DNA of 64,000 nucleotides from Leptothermofonsia sp049200465 (GCF_049200465.1 NZ_CP120836.1:682001-746000), one strand, 5' to 3'. Counted from the first letter of the stretch, positions 41,908 to 50,789 are shown. The notes: generated from the sequence alone by a model not told the origin. Numbers and translations: made by a program.

Positions 41908-42882
41908 GTGGTTAATGCTGTGTTTGTAAGTACCCTTCCTGCACCTAAGGCTGACTTGCATCGTGATTTGTTTGCGGCGATCGCCGATCTGAAGCGCGAA
42001 CTCAATGCTGTGATCCTGGCCCATTACTATCAGGAACCCGATATCCAGGATATTGCCGATTACATCGGTGATTCACTGGGTTTGTCTCAACAGGCTGCTA
42101 AAACCAATGCCGATGTGATTGTGTTTGCTGGGGTTCATTTCATGGCAGAAACGGCCAAGATTCTGAACCCAGATAAGCTAGTGCTGTTGCCTGACCTGGC
42201 AGCGGGGTGTTCATTGGCCGATAGTTGCCCCCCAGATAAGTTTGCTCAATTCAAGGCTGAGCATCCTGAACATTTGGTAATTTCATACATAAACTGCACG
42301 GCTGAAATCAAGGCGATGAGTGACATCATCTGTACCAGCGCGAACGCCGTAAAAATTGTGCAGCAGGTTCCTGAGAGCCAACCGATTATTTTTGCGCCCG
42401 ATCGCAACCTGGGCCGATATGTGATGCAACAAACCGGGCGAGAAATGGTGCTGTGGCAGGGGAGCTGCATTGTGCACGAGACCTTTTCCGAGAAAAAGAT
42501 GGTGCAGTTGAAAATTCAACATCCAGAGGCAGAGGCGATCGCCCACCCAGAGTGTGAACCTGCTGTCCTGCGCCATGCCAGCTACGTCGGTTCTACCACT
42601 GCCTTGCTCAAGTACATCCAGCAAAGCCCCAGTCAATCTTTCATCGTAGCAACGGAGCCAGGAATTATTCACCAGATGCAGAAAGCAGCACCGCACAAAC
42701 AGTTCATTCCAGCCCCACCGATGAATAGCTGCGCCTGCAATGAATGCCCTCACATGCGTCTGAACACGCTGGAGAAGCTTTACTGGTGCATGGAAAACCG
42801 TGAACCCGAAATCACATTACCAGAAACAACCCGTGTTGCTGCGCTTAAACCAATTCAGCGAATGCTGGAAATAAGCGTTTGA
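41908..42882 (+). CDS. nadA: Quinolinate synthase
   Basis: 4Fe-4S enzyme that condenses iminoaspartate with dihydroxyacetone phosphate to quinolinate in de novo NAD synthesis. 324 residues from GTG at 41908 (a GTG at 41920 is possible). Motifs: LNAVILAHYYQEPDIQDIAD, DSLGLSQQAAKTNADVIVFA, FMAETAKILNP, and the cluster cysteines in YINCTAEIKA, WQGSCIVHE and NSCACNECPHM. Upstream, TATAATAGATAAG resembles a -10 region. It faces the other NAD genes but is on the opposite strand, about 1.1 kb from nadE. Confidence 0.96.
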   Translation: MVNAVFVSTLPAPKADLHRDLFAAIADLKRELNAVILAHYYQEPDIQDIADYIGDSLGLSQQAAKTNADVIVFAGVHFMAETAKILNPDKLVLLPDLAAGCSLADSCPPDKFAQFKAEHPEHLVISYINCTAEIKAMSDIICTSANAVKIVQQVPESQPIIFAPDRNLGRYVMQQTGREMVLWQGSCIVHETFSEKKMVQLKIQHPEAEAIAHPECEPAVLRHASYVGSTTALLKYIQQSPSQSFIVATEPGIIHQMQKAAPHKQFIPAPPMNSCACNECPHMRLNTLEKLYWCMENREPEITLPETTRVAALKPIQRMLEISV

Positions 42883-43236
42883 ATTTAAGTAGTCGGGCGC
42901 AATTACAGCTGTCGTCAGGTTCCTTGAGACATCGGTTTTAGGGGTGTGTGGGGACGCAGCCCCCACTCCCCTTTTAATTATGACTAGTGGTTCGCCAAAA
43001 GAACTTTGCCTGGTTATCTAAACCCGGAAAAATAGACTCCTACTTATCTCTGAAATTAAGCAGGAGAAGCCGAGAGAGATGAGGAGTGAGGGACGGATGA
43101 GTGACAGGATAATGCGTAATGGGCTGATAGGATATTTCTTTACTCCAACACTCCGTAACTCATCCACTTCCCACTCACTCACTTCTTTCCCCTTCTGGCT
43201 TCTGACTCCTGGCTTCTGCCTTCTATTTTCACTTAG
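42883..43236. other. Spacer of chimeric repeats and heptamers
   Basis: It joins an F-like left end (TTTAAGTAGTCGGGCGCAAT), an A-like piece (ACAGCTGTCGTCAGGTTCCT), an F-like right piece and an inverted family H repeat (42986-43036). From about 43070 to 43235 heptamer tracts follow (CTTCTGACTCCTGGCTTCTG). No gene. Confidence 0.6.
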
Positions 43237-43836
43237 TTACTTCGACAGGTTCTCAGCCGCAAAGTCCCAGTTCACCAGATTATCGAGGAAGTTTTTGATA
43301 AATGCAGGACGAGCATTGCGGAAGTCAATATAGTAAGCGTGCTCCCACACGTCCAGAGTCAGCAGGGCTTTTTTGCCATGGACCAGGGGATTTTCGGCAT
43401 TGGGGGTTTTCATCACAGCCAGCTTGCCGCCATCGTCAACCAGCCAGGCCCAGCCGCTACCAAACTGGGTTGCTGCCGCGTTTGAAAACTCTTCCTTGAA
43501 CTTGTCAAAGCTACCGAAATCCTTAGCGATCTGGTCAGCCAGATCTCCGGATGGAGTGCCGCCACCACCGGGCTTGAGACAATTCCAGAAGAAGGTGTGA
43601 TTCCAAACTTGCGCTGCATTGTTGAAAACGCCCGTCAGAGAAGGATCTTTGAAGGAAATTTGAATCACTTCTTCTAAAGGCTTGTTGGCAAGGTCTTTGC
43701 CCTCGGTCAACTTATTGAGGTTATCGACGTAAGCTTTGTGATGCTTGCCGTAGTGATACTCAAAGGTTTCAGCTTTCATGCCATACGGCTCTAGAGCATC
43801 CATAGGGAAGGGTAGGGGGGGCTGTGTAAATGCCAT
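43237..43836 (-). CDS. sodB: Iron superoxide dismutase
   Basis: Cytosolic Fe-type SOD of 199 residues, disposing of superoxide. Metal ligands are His28 (ETFEYHYGKHHKAYV), His in QVWNHTFFW, and Asp/His in DVWEHAYYIDFRNARPAF. FGSGWAWLV and the WNCLKPGGGG stretch favour the Fe family over Mn. Complete, with ATG at 43836 after AGAGAGAAGA. Between nadA and nadE but probably its own transcript. Confidence 0.95.
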   Translation of the reverse strand: MAFTQPPLPFPMDALEPYGMKAETFEYHYGKHHKAYVDNLNKLTEGKDLANKPLEEVIQISFKDPSLTGVFNNAAQVWNHTFFWNCLKPGGGGTPSGDLADQIAKDFGSFDKFKEEFSNAAATQFGSGWAWLVDDGGKLAVMKTPNAENPLVHGKKALLTLDVWEHAYYIDFRNARPAFIKNFLDNLVNWDFAAENLSK

Positions 43837-44001
43837 GTGTTCTTCTCTCTAATAATGTGCGATTACAGTCTAAAGCCTAGTTATAAAGTTCTGTGCTTAG
43901 TTAAGCATGTCTGTATCTTCCGAAGCTTAAAAGCCTACAGAAACAGAACTTCATGAAGAATTTTACCGTAAAAGATTTGGTTAGATAAGGGGATTGAGGA
44001 T

Positions 44002-45936
44002 TTATCCACCCGAAGAGGTAGGAGAGATGAGGGCTTTGGGTAACCAGCGAGACGCGATCGGCATTCGCCAACCCGTACCAAAGGCGCGATCGGTGACTTT
44101 TAAGACCGGCGGGGCCTGACGCCGCTTAAATTCTGCTAGATTAACCAATCTCACAACCTTATTGGTCACTTGCAGATCGTGTCCGGCGGCAACAATTTCG
44201 TCAGGAGTCTGGTGGTGATGGATCAGGCGATCCAGAATATCATCCAGCACCTCGTAGGGCGGTAGGGAGTCCTGATCGACCTGACCCGGTTTGAGTTCGG
44301 CACTGGGGGCTTTGGTGAGGATGTTGGTGGGAATGATTTCGGGAGAGTGGGAAATTGGAAGTGGGGAGATGGGGCTTTCTGTTGTCCTGTTCCTTTTGTC
44401 TGTTTGCTTCTGATTTAGCCATTTGCAGATGGAATAGACGCGGGTTTTAGGAACATCGGCGATCGCTGCCAACCCCCCATTCATATCTCCGTACAGAGTG
44501 CAGTAGCCTACCGCCATTTCGGATTTGTTGCCCGTGGATAGGAGAAGATGTCCAAATTTGTTGGAAATCCCCATCAGTAAGGTGCCTCGAATGCGGGACT
44601 GGACGTTTTCTTCGGCTACTCCAAACTCGGTGCCTGCAAACACTTCGGCTAGAGTCTCATCAAAGGTCTGCATCAGTGAACCAATGGGCAAAATGTGAGT
44701 TTGAATGCCCAGATTTTCTGCCAGGGCCAGGGCATCTTTAACAGAGTGGTCGGAACTGTAGGGGGAGGGCATCAGTACACCCAAAACATTTTCGGAACCG
44801 AGGGCTGTAGCAGCGATCGCCGCAACCAATGCCGAATCAATTCCACCACTTAGGCCAACCACCACCTTAGAAAAACCGCACTTGCGGGCATAATCCCGCA
44901 CTCCCAAAACTAGTGCAGACCAGATTTCGGCATCTTCATTTTCTGGCAGGGGCGTGATGAAGTGCTGGGAGAGAGACGCGGAGTTGTGCGGTCTGACAAA
45001 ATCCTTCGTTTCTACGTCGTATTCCACAAAGACCAGATCGGGTTGAAAGGCGAGGGCACGACAAACGAGTTCGCCCTCCCGATCAAAGGCTACGCTGCTG
45101 CCATCAAAGATCAGGTCATCGTTTCCCCCAACCTGATTGGCATAAATGACTGGCAGACCAAAACGTGTGGCTGTATGCTTTAACATCGCTTCCCGCAATC
45201 GCTGTTTGCCAACTGTATAGGGAGAAGCTGATAGGTTAATGATTAAGTCAACGTTTGCCTGGGCGAGAGCAGCGATTGGATTAAGCCGATAGGTACGCCT
45301 GCCCCAAAACTCTTCATCGTTCCACAAATCTTCGCAGATGGTGATGCCAAGGTGAATTGAGGGAGTGAGGGGTGAGGAGTTTTGAGTTTTGAGTTTTGAA
45401 TTAACTCCTGGCTCCTGACTTCTGACTTCATTTCTTTCTTCTTTCTTCTTTCTTCTTTCTTCTTCCTTCCAGCCTCCAGTCTCCTCCTCTGTCTCCTGCC
45501 CCCTCACCTCCAGGTGAAAATGATTTGCCTGGTGCCCCGGTTCAAAGTAGCGTCCTTCATCAAAAACGTCATAGGTGGGGAGAAGATGTTTGTGGAACAG
45601 GTGTTGAATGTTTCCTCTCTCTAACAGGGCTGTGCTGTTGAAGAGGGGCTTTCCGCCTTCCAGGAGGGACTTTTCATTGATGCAGGCAGTACCTACCAGG
45701 ACGGCCAGTTGGGGGGGGAGGTCTCTGGCTAACTGCTCCAGGGTTGTTGCCATCGCTGTAATAAAACCAGGCTGCATTAGCAAATCGCGGGGTGGATAGC
45801 CGCAGAGGGAGAGTTCAGGGGTGAGCAGTAAGCAGGCTCCCTGTTCTGCTGCCTTTTGAGCCGAGTCAAGAATCCGTTGGGCATTGCCGCAAAGGTCGCC
45901 AATGATTGGGTTGAGTTGGGCGATCGCAATTTTCAT
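44002..45936 (-). CDS. nadE: NAD+ synthase (glutamine-hydrolysing), with two low-complexity insertions
   Basis: Last step of NAD synthesis: amidation of nicotinate adenine dinucleotide. The N-terminal nitrilase-like glutaminase domain has LLLTPELSLCGYPPRDLL (Glu), GNIQHLFHKHLLPTYDVFDE (Lys) and GITICEDLWNDEEFWG (Cys). The synthetase domain has the P-loop GLSGGIDSALVAAIAA, STGNKSEMAVGYCTLYGD and TKAPSAELKPGQVDQDSLPP. ATG at 45936 gives about 644 residues, longer than the usual 540-560. The excess is two charged stretches (about residues 144-193 and 509-532) encoded by heptamer tracts at 45358-45507 and 44341-44412. Catalytic parts are intact. Confidence 0.95.
   Translation of the reverse strand: MKIAIAQLNPIIGDLCGNAQRILDSAQKAAEQGACLLLTPELSLCGYPPRDLLMQPGFITAMATTLEQLARDLPPQLAVLVGTACINEKSLLEGGKPLFNSTALLERGNIQHLFHKHLLPTYDVFDEGRYFEPGHQANHFHLEVRGQETEEETGGWKEEERRKKKEERNEVRSQEPGVNSKLKTQNSSPLTPSIHLGITICEDLWNDEEFWGRRTYRLNPIAALAQANVDLIINLSASPYTVGKQRLREAMLKHTATRFGLPVIYANQVGGNDDLIFDGSSVAFDREGELVCRALAFQPDLVFVEYDVETKDFVRPHNSASLSQHFITPLPENEDAEIWSALVLGVRDYARKCGFSKVVVGLSGGIDSALVAAIAATALGSENVLGVLMPSPYSSDHSVKDALALAENLGIQTHILPIGSLMQTFDETLAEVFAGTEFGVAEENVQSRIRGTLLMGISNKFGHLLLSTGNKSEMAVGYCTLYGDMNGGLAAIADVPKTRVYSICKWLNQKQTDKRNRTTESPISPLPISHSPEIIPTNILTKAPSAELKPGQVDQDSLPPYEVLDDILDRLIHHHQTPDEIVAAGHDLQVTNKVVRLVNLAEFKRRQAPPVLKVTDRAFGTGWRMPIASRWLPKALISPTSSGG
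44341..44412. repeat. Heptamer tract inside nadE (synthetase domain)
   Basis: Plus strand GAGTGGG AAATTGG AAGTGGG and then TGTTGTC CTGTTCC TTTTGTC TGTTTGC. It encodes QTDKRNRTTESPISPLPISH on the minus strand, between CKWLN and EIIPTNILTKAPSAELKPG, where relatives have only a few residues (from memory). Confidence 0.75.
45358..45507. repeat. Heptamer tract inside nadE (glutaminase domain)
   Basis: Plus strand TTTTGAG TTTTGAG TTTTGAA, then CTGGCTC CTGACTT CTGACTT, then TTCTTTC four times. It encodes a highly charged stretch (GGWKEEERRKKKEERNEVRS) between HFHLEV and IHLGITICE. Confidence 0.85.
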
Positions 45937-45961
45937 AACAAAGAAGAGTTTTGAAGACAAC

Positions 45962-46754
45962 TTAAACTTTTAATTTTATTCGGATTGATTTCGGTGTTCT
46001 CTTAATCTCAAACATGTTGACTGCTTGAATCAAGTCACTTAACTTTTTATGCTTATAATTTCTAGGATCAAATGATGGAGATAATTTTGTAAGTTGCCCT
46101 CCAAGTTCTGATAAATTCACCCAGCCATCATCTTCATCAATTGCTTCGTAAGCATCCTTAAGAAGAGTGCTCAGCTCCTTCGTGACCTTCAATTCTTGAC
46201 TATTTTTAGCGTCTATCGCTGGATCGAAAGAGCCTTTTGAAGCTTCCTTGTGCTTTTTCTCAGTTTTAGTATCCATTAACACCAGATCAGAAGAATCCTC
46301 TGGTTTTCCAAGAATTTCCGTATAGATGAACTTATCGCAAGCACTGATAAAGGATTCCGGTGTTTTTCTTTCTCCAAAACCATAGACGATCAGTCCTGAT
46401 TCTCTGATTCGGCTGGCAAGCCTTGTGAAATCACTGTCGCTAGAAACAACACAAAATCCATCAAAATTTCCTGTGTATAACAAATCCATCGCAATCAATA
46501 ATTAAGGCACAGTCGGTTGAATTCTTTCCGGCTGTATACCTGAATTGCTGAATGGGTTGAATGGCAAACTTATTTAACTTGTCTTTCCATTTGTTAAGGT
46601 GAGGAGTTGTCCAATCTCCATAAATCCGCCTAACATGGGCAGTCCCATATTTTGCTACCTCTTTTAGTAAAGGTTCAATCATTTCTGCACTTGCATTATC
46701 TGCATCAATCAATACAGCAAGTCGATTTGATCGTGCTTGAATTTCATCTCTCAT
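45962..46754 (-). pseudogene. NYN-domain (PIN-like RNase) protein with OST-HTH/LOTUS domain, frameshifted
   Basis: Predicted RNase or RNA-binding protein. ATG at 46754: MRDEIQARSNRLAVLIDADN, with the NYN acidic motifs DADNAS, KNSTDCALIID and SSDSDFTRLASRIRESG. The C-terminal 100 residues look like an OST-HTH/LOTUS RNA-binding domain (LLKDAYEAIDEDDGWVNLSE, YKHKKLSDLIQAVNMFEIKR). The frame breaks at about 46486: GATTGCGATGG has one extra T; removal gives STDCALIIDAMDLLYTGNFD and 263 residues in one frame. It sits between the NrtR-like gene and nadE with gaps of 41 and 25 bases, hence likely in the NAD operon. Confidence 0.85.
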
Positions 46755-46795
46755 ACAGTTAAATTCGGCAGTAAATTTTAAGCTCAAAATCAGGT

Positions 46796-47536
46796 TTAAA
46801 TAAACACTAATGGCTTATCTTTAAATGGCGCAAATGCTGTTGCATCAAAGCGATAGAGACTGGCAGGTCGCCCCGCCCCCCTGGAAACTTTGATTCCAGT
46901 ATCTTCTAAAAAGCCAAGCTTCAACAGGCGTGAACGAAAGTTGGAATAATCGGAAAAGTTTTCACCCAGAACAGTTGTATAAAACTGATAGAGATCGTTG
47001 AGGGTAAAGAGTTCTGGCAATACTTCAAAGGCAACTGGACTGTATTCCAGCTTGTTGCGTAAGCGGCGATGCCCGTATGCCAGAATCTTGTTGTGGTCAA
47101 AAGCTAACTGAGGCACCTGACCAACTGGATACCAGGCAATGCCACTCACTCCGTCTGCAATCAGTTCTGCATCTGCAAACCGCACCAACGCAAAATAGCT
47201 GACTGACAGGTACCGCACTCCATAGTTCGCTTCGCGGGGGTCGCGGTCTGGCCCCCCAAAGGTGTAAAGCTGCTCCAAATAAAGGTTCTTCACTCGAATT
47301 TTTTCTGCCAGGATTCGATAGGCTGCATCTTCCAGAGATTCTCCCTGGCGCACCAGCGTACCCGGAAAGCTCCACTGTCCCCAGAAAGGCTCCTCCTGCC
47401 GCATGACTAGCAGCACCAGCAACCGGTTTTGCTCTGTATCGACGGAAAAAATCACATTGTCAACGCCTACTTTGAAATCAGCAAGCGCTTTTCGGCCTAC
47501 TGGATTGGCTGTTTTTCTCTGGGCGCGTCCTGCCAT
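46796..47536 (-). CDS. NrtR-like Nudix/winged-helix regulator of NAD metabolism
   Basis: 246 residues: a Nudix domain (about 20-150; FSVDTEQNRLLVLLVMRQEE, WGQWSFPGTLVRQGESLEDA) followed by a winged helix (about 165-240; FTLNDLYQFYTTVLGENFSD, RGAGRPASLYRFD). This is the NrtR layout, repressors of NAD salvage genes that sense ADP-ribose-type ligands. The Nudix box is degenerate: the expected REL-EE-G core reads RILAEKIRV, losing two catalytic Glu and a Gly, so hydrolysis is unlikely. It overlaps the end of nadD by 40 bases and lies with pncB, nadD and nadE, which supports the role. I found no convincing operator palindrome. Confidence 0.88.
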   Translation of the reverse strand: MAGRAQRKTANPVGRKALADFKVGVDNVIFSVDTEQNRLLVLLVMRQEEPFWGQWSFPGTLVRQGESLEDAAYRILAEKIRVKNLYLEQLYTFGGPDRDPREANYGVRYLSVSYFALVRFADAELIADGVSGIAWYPVGQVPQLAFDHNKILAYGHRRLRNKLEYSPVAFEVLPELFTLNDLYQFYTTVLGENFSDYSNFRSRLLKLGFLEDTGIKVSRGAGRPASLYRFDATAFAPFKDKPLVFI

Positions 47537-48097
47537 GGGTAAAGGTGTTCCTGGTGGATGTAGGCTTCAACGGGCGGGGGCAATGCCTCTGAATCTCCAG
47601 TTTCGCGGTAAGCCGTGGAGGAGGTATCTAAACCCATCAAATCAGCGATCGCGACTTGTGCCCCCCTTCGCCTTAATTCTGCCAGAGCAGACTTCATCAA
47701 GGGGTATCCCGGTCGAGGAACAATGAGTAAATTGACTTGTTGCAATAGTTCTTCAATCCGGTACCAGTTGGGTAGCTGATGCACCAGATCGGAACCAATC
47801 ACCAGAGTAAACCGAGCATTTTTCCAAATCCTGTGGGCTACTTCAATAGTATGGAAAGTTCTAGGATGACTCAGTTCTGGATAAAGCTGAATATTCTTTT
47901 TTAGGCGGATTAATGTCGTTTATCAACAATTGCAGCATTGCCATTCGATGTTCTAGCGGCGTTTGATGGGTCTTAAACGGATTATCCGATGCCCACACTG
48001 CCACGCAATCATAGCGCTGTGAAAGCCACACCAGGATTGCCCGATGGCCTGCCGTTGGTGGATCAGCACTGGTTCCAAAGAGAGCGATGTTGAGCAT
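47497..48097 (-). pseudogene. nadD: Nicotinate-nucleotide adenylyltransferase, frameshifted
   Basis: Adenylyl transfer to nicotinate mononucleotide, the step before nadE. ATG at 48097: MLNIALFGTSADPPTAGHRA with the nucleotidyltransferase TxGH variant, then VWASDNPFKTHQTPLEHRM. The frame breaks at about 47895-47900: AAAAAA is one A too many. Removing it gives INPPKKNIQLYPELSHPRTF, then WKNARFTLVIGSDLVHQLPN and the TSSTAYR motif (ISSTxxR-like). Corrected length 199. The gene is needed for NAD synthesis, which favours sequence error over real loss, unless another copy exists. Overlaps the NrtR-like start. Confidence 0.9.
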
Positions 48098-48208
48098 GGG
48101 GATGGGGGATGGGGGAATGGGGGGACGGGGGATAGGGGGATGGAGGGATAGAGGGGGGAGGGGGGAGGGATGGAGTCAAGAAATCTTCCCTATCACCCCG
48201 TTACCCGA
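48098..48208. repeat. Heptamer tract between pncB and nadD
   Basis: GGGGATGGGGGAATGGGGGG-type 7-base runs followed by CTATCACCCCGTTACCCGATCAC. The tract extends into the last codons of pncB. Confidence 0.7.
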
Positions 48209-49597
48209 TCACTCTCTCACTCCTTGCCCCCTCACATCCCTTGCCCTTTGCTGTGTTTCTTGAGTCAACGCGTTTAACTGGGAGGAAAGAATGACTGGGA
48301 GAGTAGTCGGTTGGTGAATTTGACGGGTAGCGAGTGGCAGGCTGGTGACTGAGTGAGCTGTGCGCTGGGCGATCGCCTCTAACGTTTCTGGTGGCTCAAC
48401 CCGCTTTCCTTGCTTCATCACCAACTTCATCAGTGGTTGATTATTAGCAGGAGTTTCGCTGATTAATCCTAGCCAGTCCTGACAAATCTCTCCCTGTTGG
48501 TTGTATTGGCGAAAGATTTGTTTTCGACCTGGGTAGGTGACTTTGCCTGTTGCTTCCTTCATTACTGGGATGCCATCAATCTCTACCAGTTTGTAGACCC
48601 CATTTACGGGTGGACCTGTCACAAGTTGGGTACCCAGCCCATAACCGTCAATACAAGCTTCAGCCTCTTTCAGTTCAACAATCCGGTATTCATCCAGATC
48701 GCCGCTGGCAAAAATTGGTACACCGGGCAGCAATTGCCGCACTTGCCTGGAGAGCGATGCCAGATTGCCTGAGTCAATTCGGACTCCGGCTAAACGCATC
48801 TCTCCGGCTTGAATTTGATTGGCAAGCTGTTTGGCGGCAGCGATCGTGTCGTAGGTATCAATCAATAAAGGGGCCCCCGGAAAGTAACGGTGGAACGCCG
48901 CAAATGCTTCGGTTTCGCTGCCTTTCGTTGCTGTCAGTGCCATCACCAGTGAGTGAGCCATTGTGCCAACGGGCTTACGTCCCAGCTTAAGGGCGGCTAA
49001 AACATTAGATGTGGCATTCAACCCGGCTGCCAGTGCTGCACGAGCCGCCCAAAGAGATGCCTGGGGACTAAACGCCCGTCGGGTACCAAACTCAAATAGC
49101 GCTGCATCGGGTCCTGCCACATCTCGCAAACGGGCTGAGCGGGTTGCAATTAAGGTCTGATAGTTAATCGTGTTCAACAGGTAGGTTTCAATCATCTGAG
49201 CCTGCCAGAGAGGAGCTTCTACCCGCAAAATCGGTTCATTTGCAAAAATAGCCGTCCCCTCTGGAACTGCCCAGACATCGCCCCTAAAACCAGTTGCTGC
49301 CAGCAAAGACCAGAAGCGGTCTGGTGCGCCTGAAAAAATTCCGATTGATCGCAGCAACTCAATCTGGTTTGAACCGAATCGAAATTTTTCCAGATAATCT
49401 AGAACCTGCGCCAGACCCATCGCAATTAAGTAGCCAAATCCTCTTGGCAAATGGCGAACAAACAGCTCAAAACTAGCCTGCCGTTGTTCTATTTCTTCAC
49501 CCACGTAGCAAGCTGTCATGGTGAGCTGATACAGATCTGTCAGCAAGCTGTAATCATCAGGATGAAGGGTAAGCTCTTGGTCTTCCACAGTAGTCAT
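48209..49597 (-). CDS. pncB: Nicotinate phosphoribosyltransferase
   Basis: Salvages nicotinate to nicotinate mononucleotide. ATG at 49597 (MTTVEDQELTLHPDDYSLLT) is preferred; an upstream start adds 22 residues with no family support. Motifs: LLTDLYQLTMTACYVGE, FELFVRHLPRGFGYLIAMGL, VGTMAHSLVMALTATKGSET (active-site His), LIDTYDTIAAAKQLANQI and VRIDSGNLASLSRQVRQLL. About 462 residues. The final 15 residues (ETQQRARDVRGQGVRE) come from a heptamer tract. First gene of the pncB-nadD-NrtR-NYN-nadE run. Confidence 0.94.
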   Translation of the reverse strand: MTTVEDQELTLHPDDYSLLTDLYQLTMTACYVGEEIEQRQASFELFVRHLPRGFGYLIAMGLAQVLDYLEKFRFGSNQIELLRSIGIFSGAPDRFWSLLAATGFRGDVWAVPEGTAIFANEPILRVEAPLWQAQMIETYLLNTINYQTLIATRSARLRDVAGPDAALFEFGTRRAFSPQASLWAARAALAAGLNATSNVLAALKLGRKPVGTMAHSLVMALTATKGSETEAFAAFHRYFPGAPLLIDTYDTIAAAKQLANQIQAGEMRLAGVRIDSGNLASLSRQVRQLLPGVPIFASGDLDEYRIVELKEAEACIDGYGLGTQLVTGPPVNGVYKLVEIDGIPVMKEATGKVTYPGRKQIFRQYNQQGEICQDWLGLISETPANNQPLMKLVMKQGKRVEPPETLEAIAQRTAHSVTSLPLATRQIHQPTTLPVILSSQLNALTQETQQRARDVRGQGVRE

Positions 49598-50451
49598 GGG
49601 AAATCTCAATCCGACTGCACAGGAGGAAAAAAGCATTTTTCGAATTATAGTCAATAAAACCAAAATTCGGAAAGGTTGATTTCTTGAGAAGATTTAATAT
49701 CTTTGTGATTTTCAGGGAAAACCGTTCCAGAGTGATTTCTTCGGAAAACATCACCTGCGATCGTAGAGTGGTTGAAGGGTCTTACCTGCCACTATCCTGT
49801 CTTGTTCCTTGCAATGGGCCAGCCTTGACTTTGTCCATCCCCCACCCCACGAGATCCAAAGCAAATTATGGTGGCTATAATCAAAATCATCGACTTTTCT
49901 CATCCCTTATAGGGGTTTTCATTTGAATGAGGTACGGAAGTGTGAGGCACAGTAGGGTACTCCGCACCCTCGTATCTTCAGAGGTAGGCAACCCGTTAAC
50001 CCTTGGATAGTACCTAAGTCATAAATGATCTTTCAGTTTGAAATGATGACAGCTAGCGCTGCTTATCATTACCCCTTGAGGTCTATTCTCTCTGTCTGTG
50101 GGAGCAGCCCCCACTTCTCCCTTTCCAATTAATTTAGGATAGGAGCACGTTACCTTTTGCAGAGAAAAGCGAAAATCTTGATTTGCCGTAACGGCATCTA
50201 GCCTTTGACACGTGTGCATAGATTTTCTATCAAAAAAGTGACACACTCCTATGTAGGACCATCTACTTAATAGGTTCTTAAGCAGCGTGAAGAATCGTCA
50301 AATATCTCAAATAAAAACTTAAATAAATAATTCAAAGAACAGCAAATTATTTTCAATTTAGCCATAATTGAAGTGTAAGGATATAGAGTTAAAACTTAAG
50401 CATTCACTGCGATTGAGTCCAATTTAATCACTGAACTTTGAGGTAAACGCT
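49598..50451. other. 854-base spacer
   Basis: Should contain the pncB promoter (minus side) and that of the small gene at 50452. A family F fragment (about 50095-50145, GTGGGAGCAGCCCCCACTTC) is present. No gene over 60 codons has a supporting start signal. I saw no recognisable NAD-type riboswitch. Confidence 0.45.
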
Positions 50452-50601
50452 ATGAGTATGCCGAAATTCCTTGATAATGTGATCCAGTACTTCTCCGGGG
50501 CTATATCTCGAATCTTTGGACCCAGTGATGATGCCTATCCTAATACTGGCGTACAGCCGTTTGAAGGAGAACCGAACAAAAAATCTCATTTTTCTGATTA
50601 G
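50452..50601 (+). CDS. Small conserved-looking protein, 49 aa
   Basis: ATG at 50452 with a GAGG Shine-Dalgarno 9 bases upstream. MSMPKFLDNVIQYFSGAISR IFGPSDDAYPNTGVQPFEGE then PNKKSHFSD: an amphipathic N-terminal helix and a polar acidic tail with GVQPFEG. I have an impression of similar short cyanobacterial proteins ending in TGVQPFEG, but no function. Independent AT-rich promoter region upstream. Confidence 0.65.
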   Translation: MSMPKFLDNVIQYFSGAISRIFGPSDDAYPNTGVQPFEGEPNKKSHFSD

Positions 50602-50726
50602 TCAGCGAGGAAATGCTCCTAAACTATCAGAACTATCAGTGTATTAAGAAATTAAAATAGAAGTTCCGTCTAATGACCTTTAGATAAATCTGTGTCTTTC
50701 GCGGATTTACTAGGGGAGAATATCAA

Positions 50727-50767
50727 AAAGCTGGTGAAGATTTAAACATTGGTTCTTCACCAGCTTT
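50727..50767. terminator. Perfect 14-bp inverted repeat between two genes
   Basis: AAAGCTGGTGAAGA (50727-50740) and TCTTCACCAGCTTT (50754-50767), 13-base loop. It lies after the small gene and 22 bases before the YciI-like start, so it is a terminator for the first or a leader structure for the second; the T-run is short. Confidence 0.65.
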
Positions 50768-50789
50768 CAATGTTTAGGGATTCTTCTCC

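Noticed and set aside
49598..50451. NAD-sensing riboswitch or NrtR operator upstream of pncB
   Set aside because: No conserved fold or shared palindrome with the nadA upstream region could be recognised by eye.
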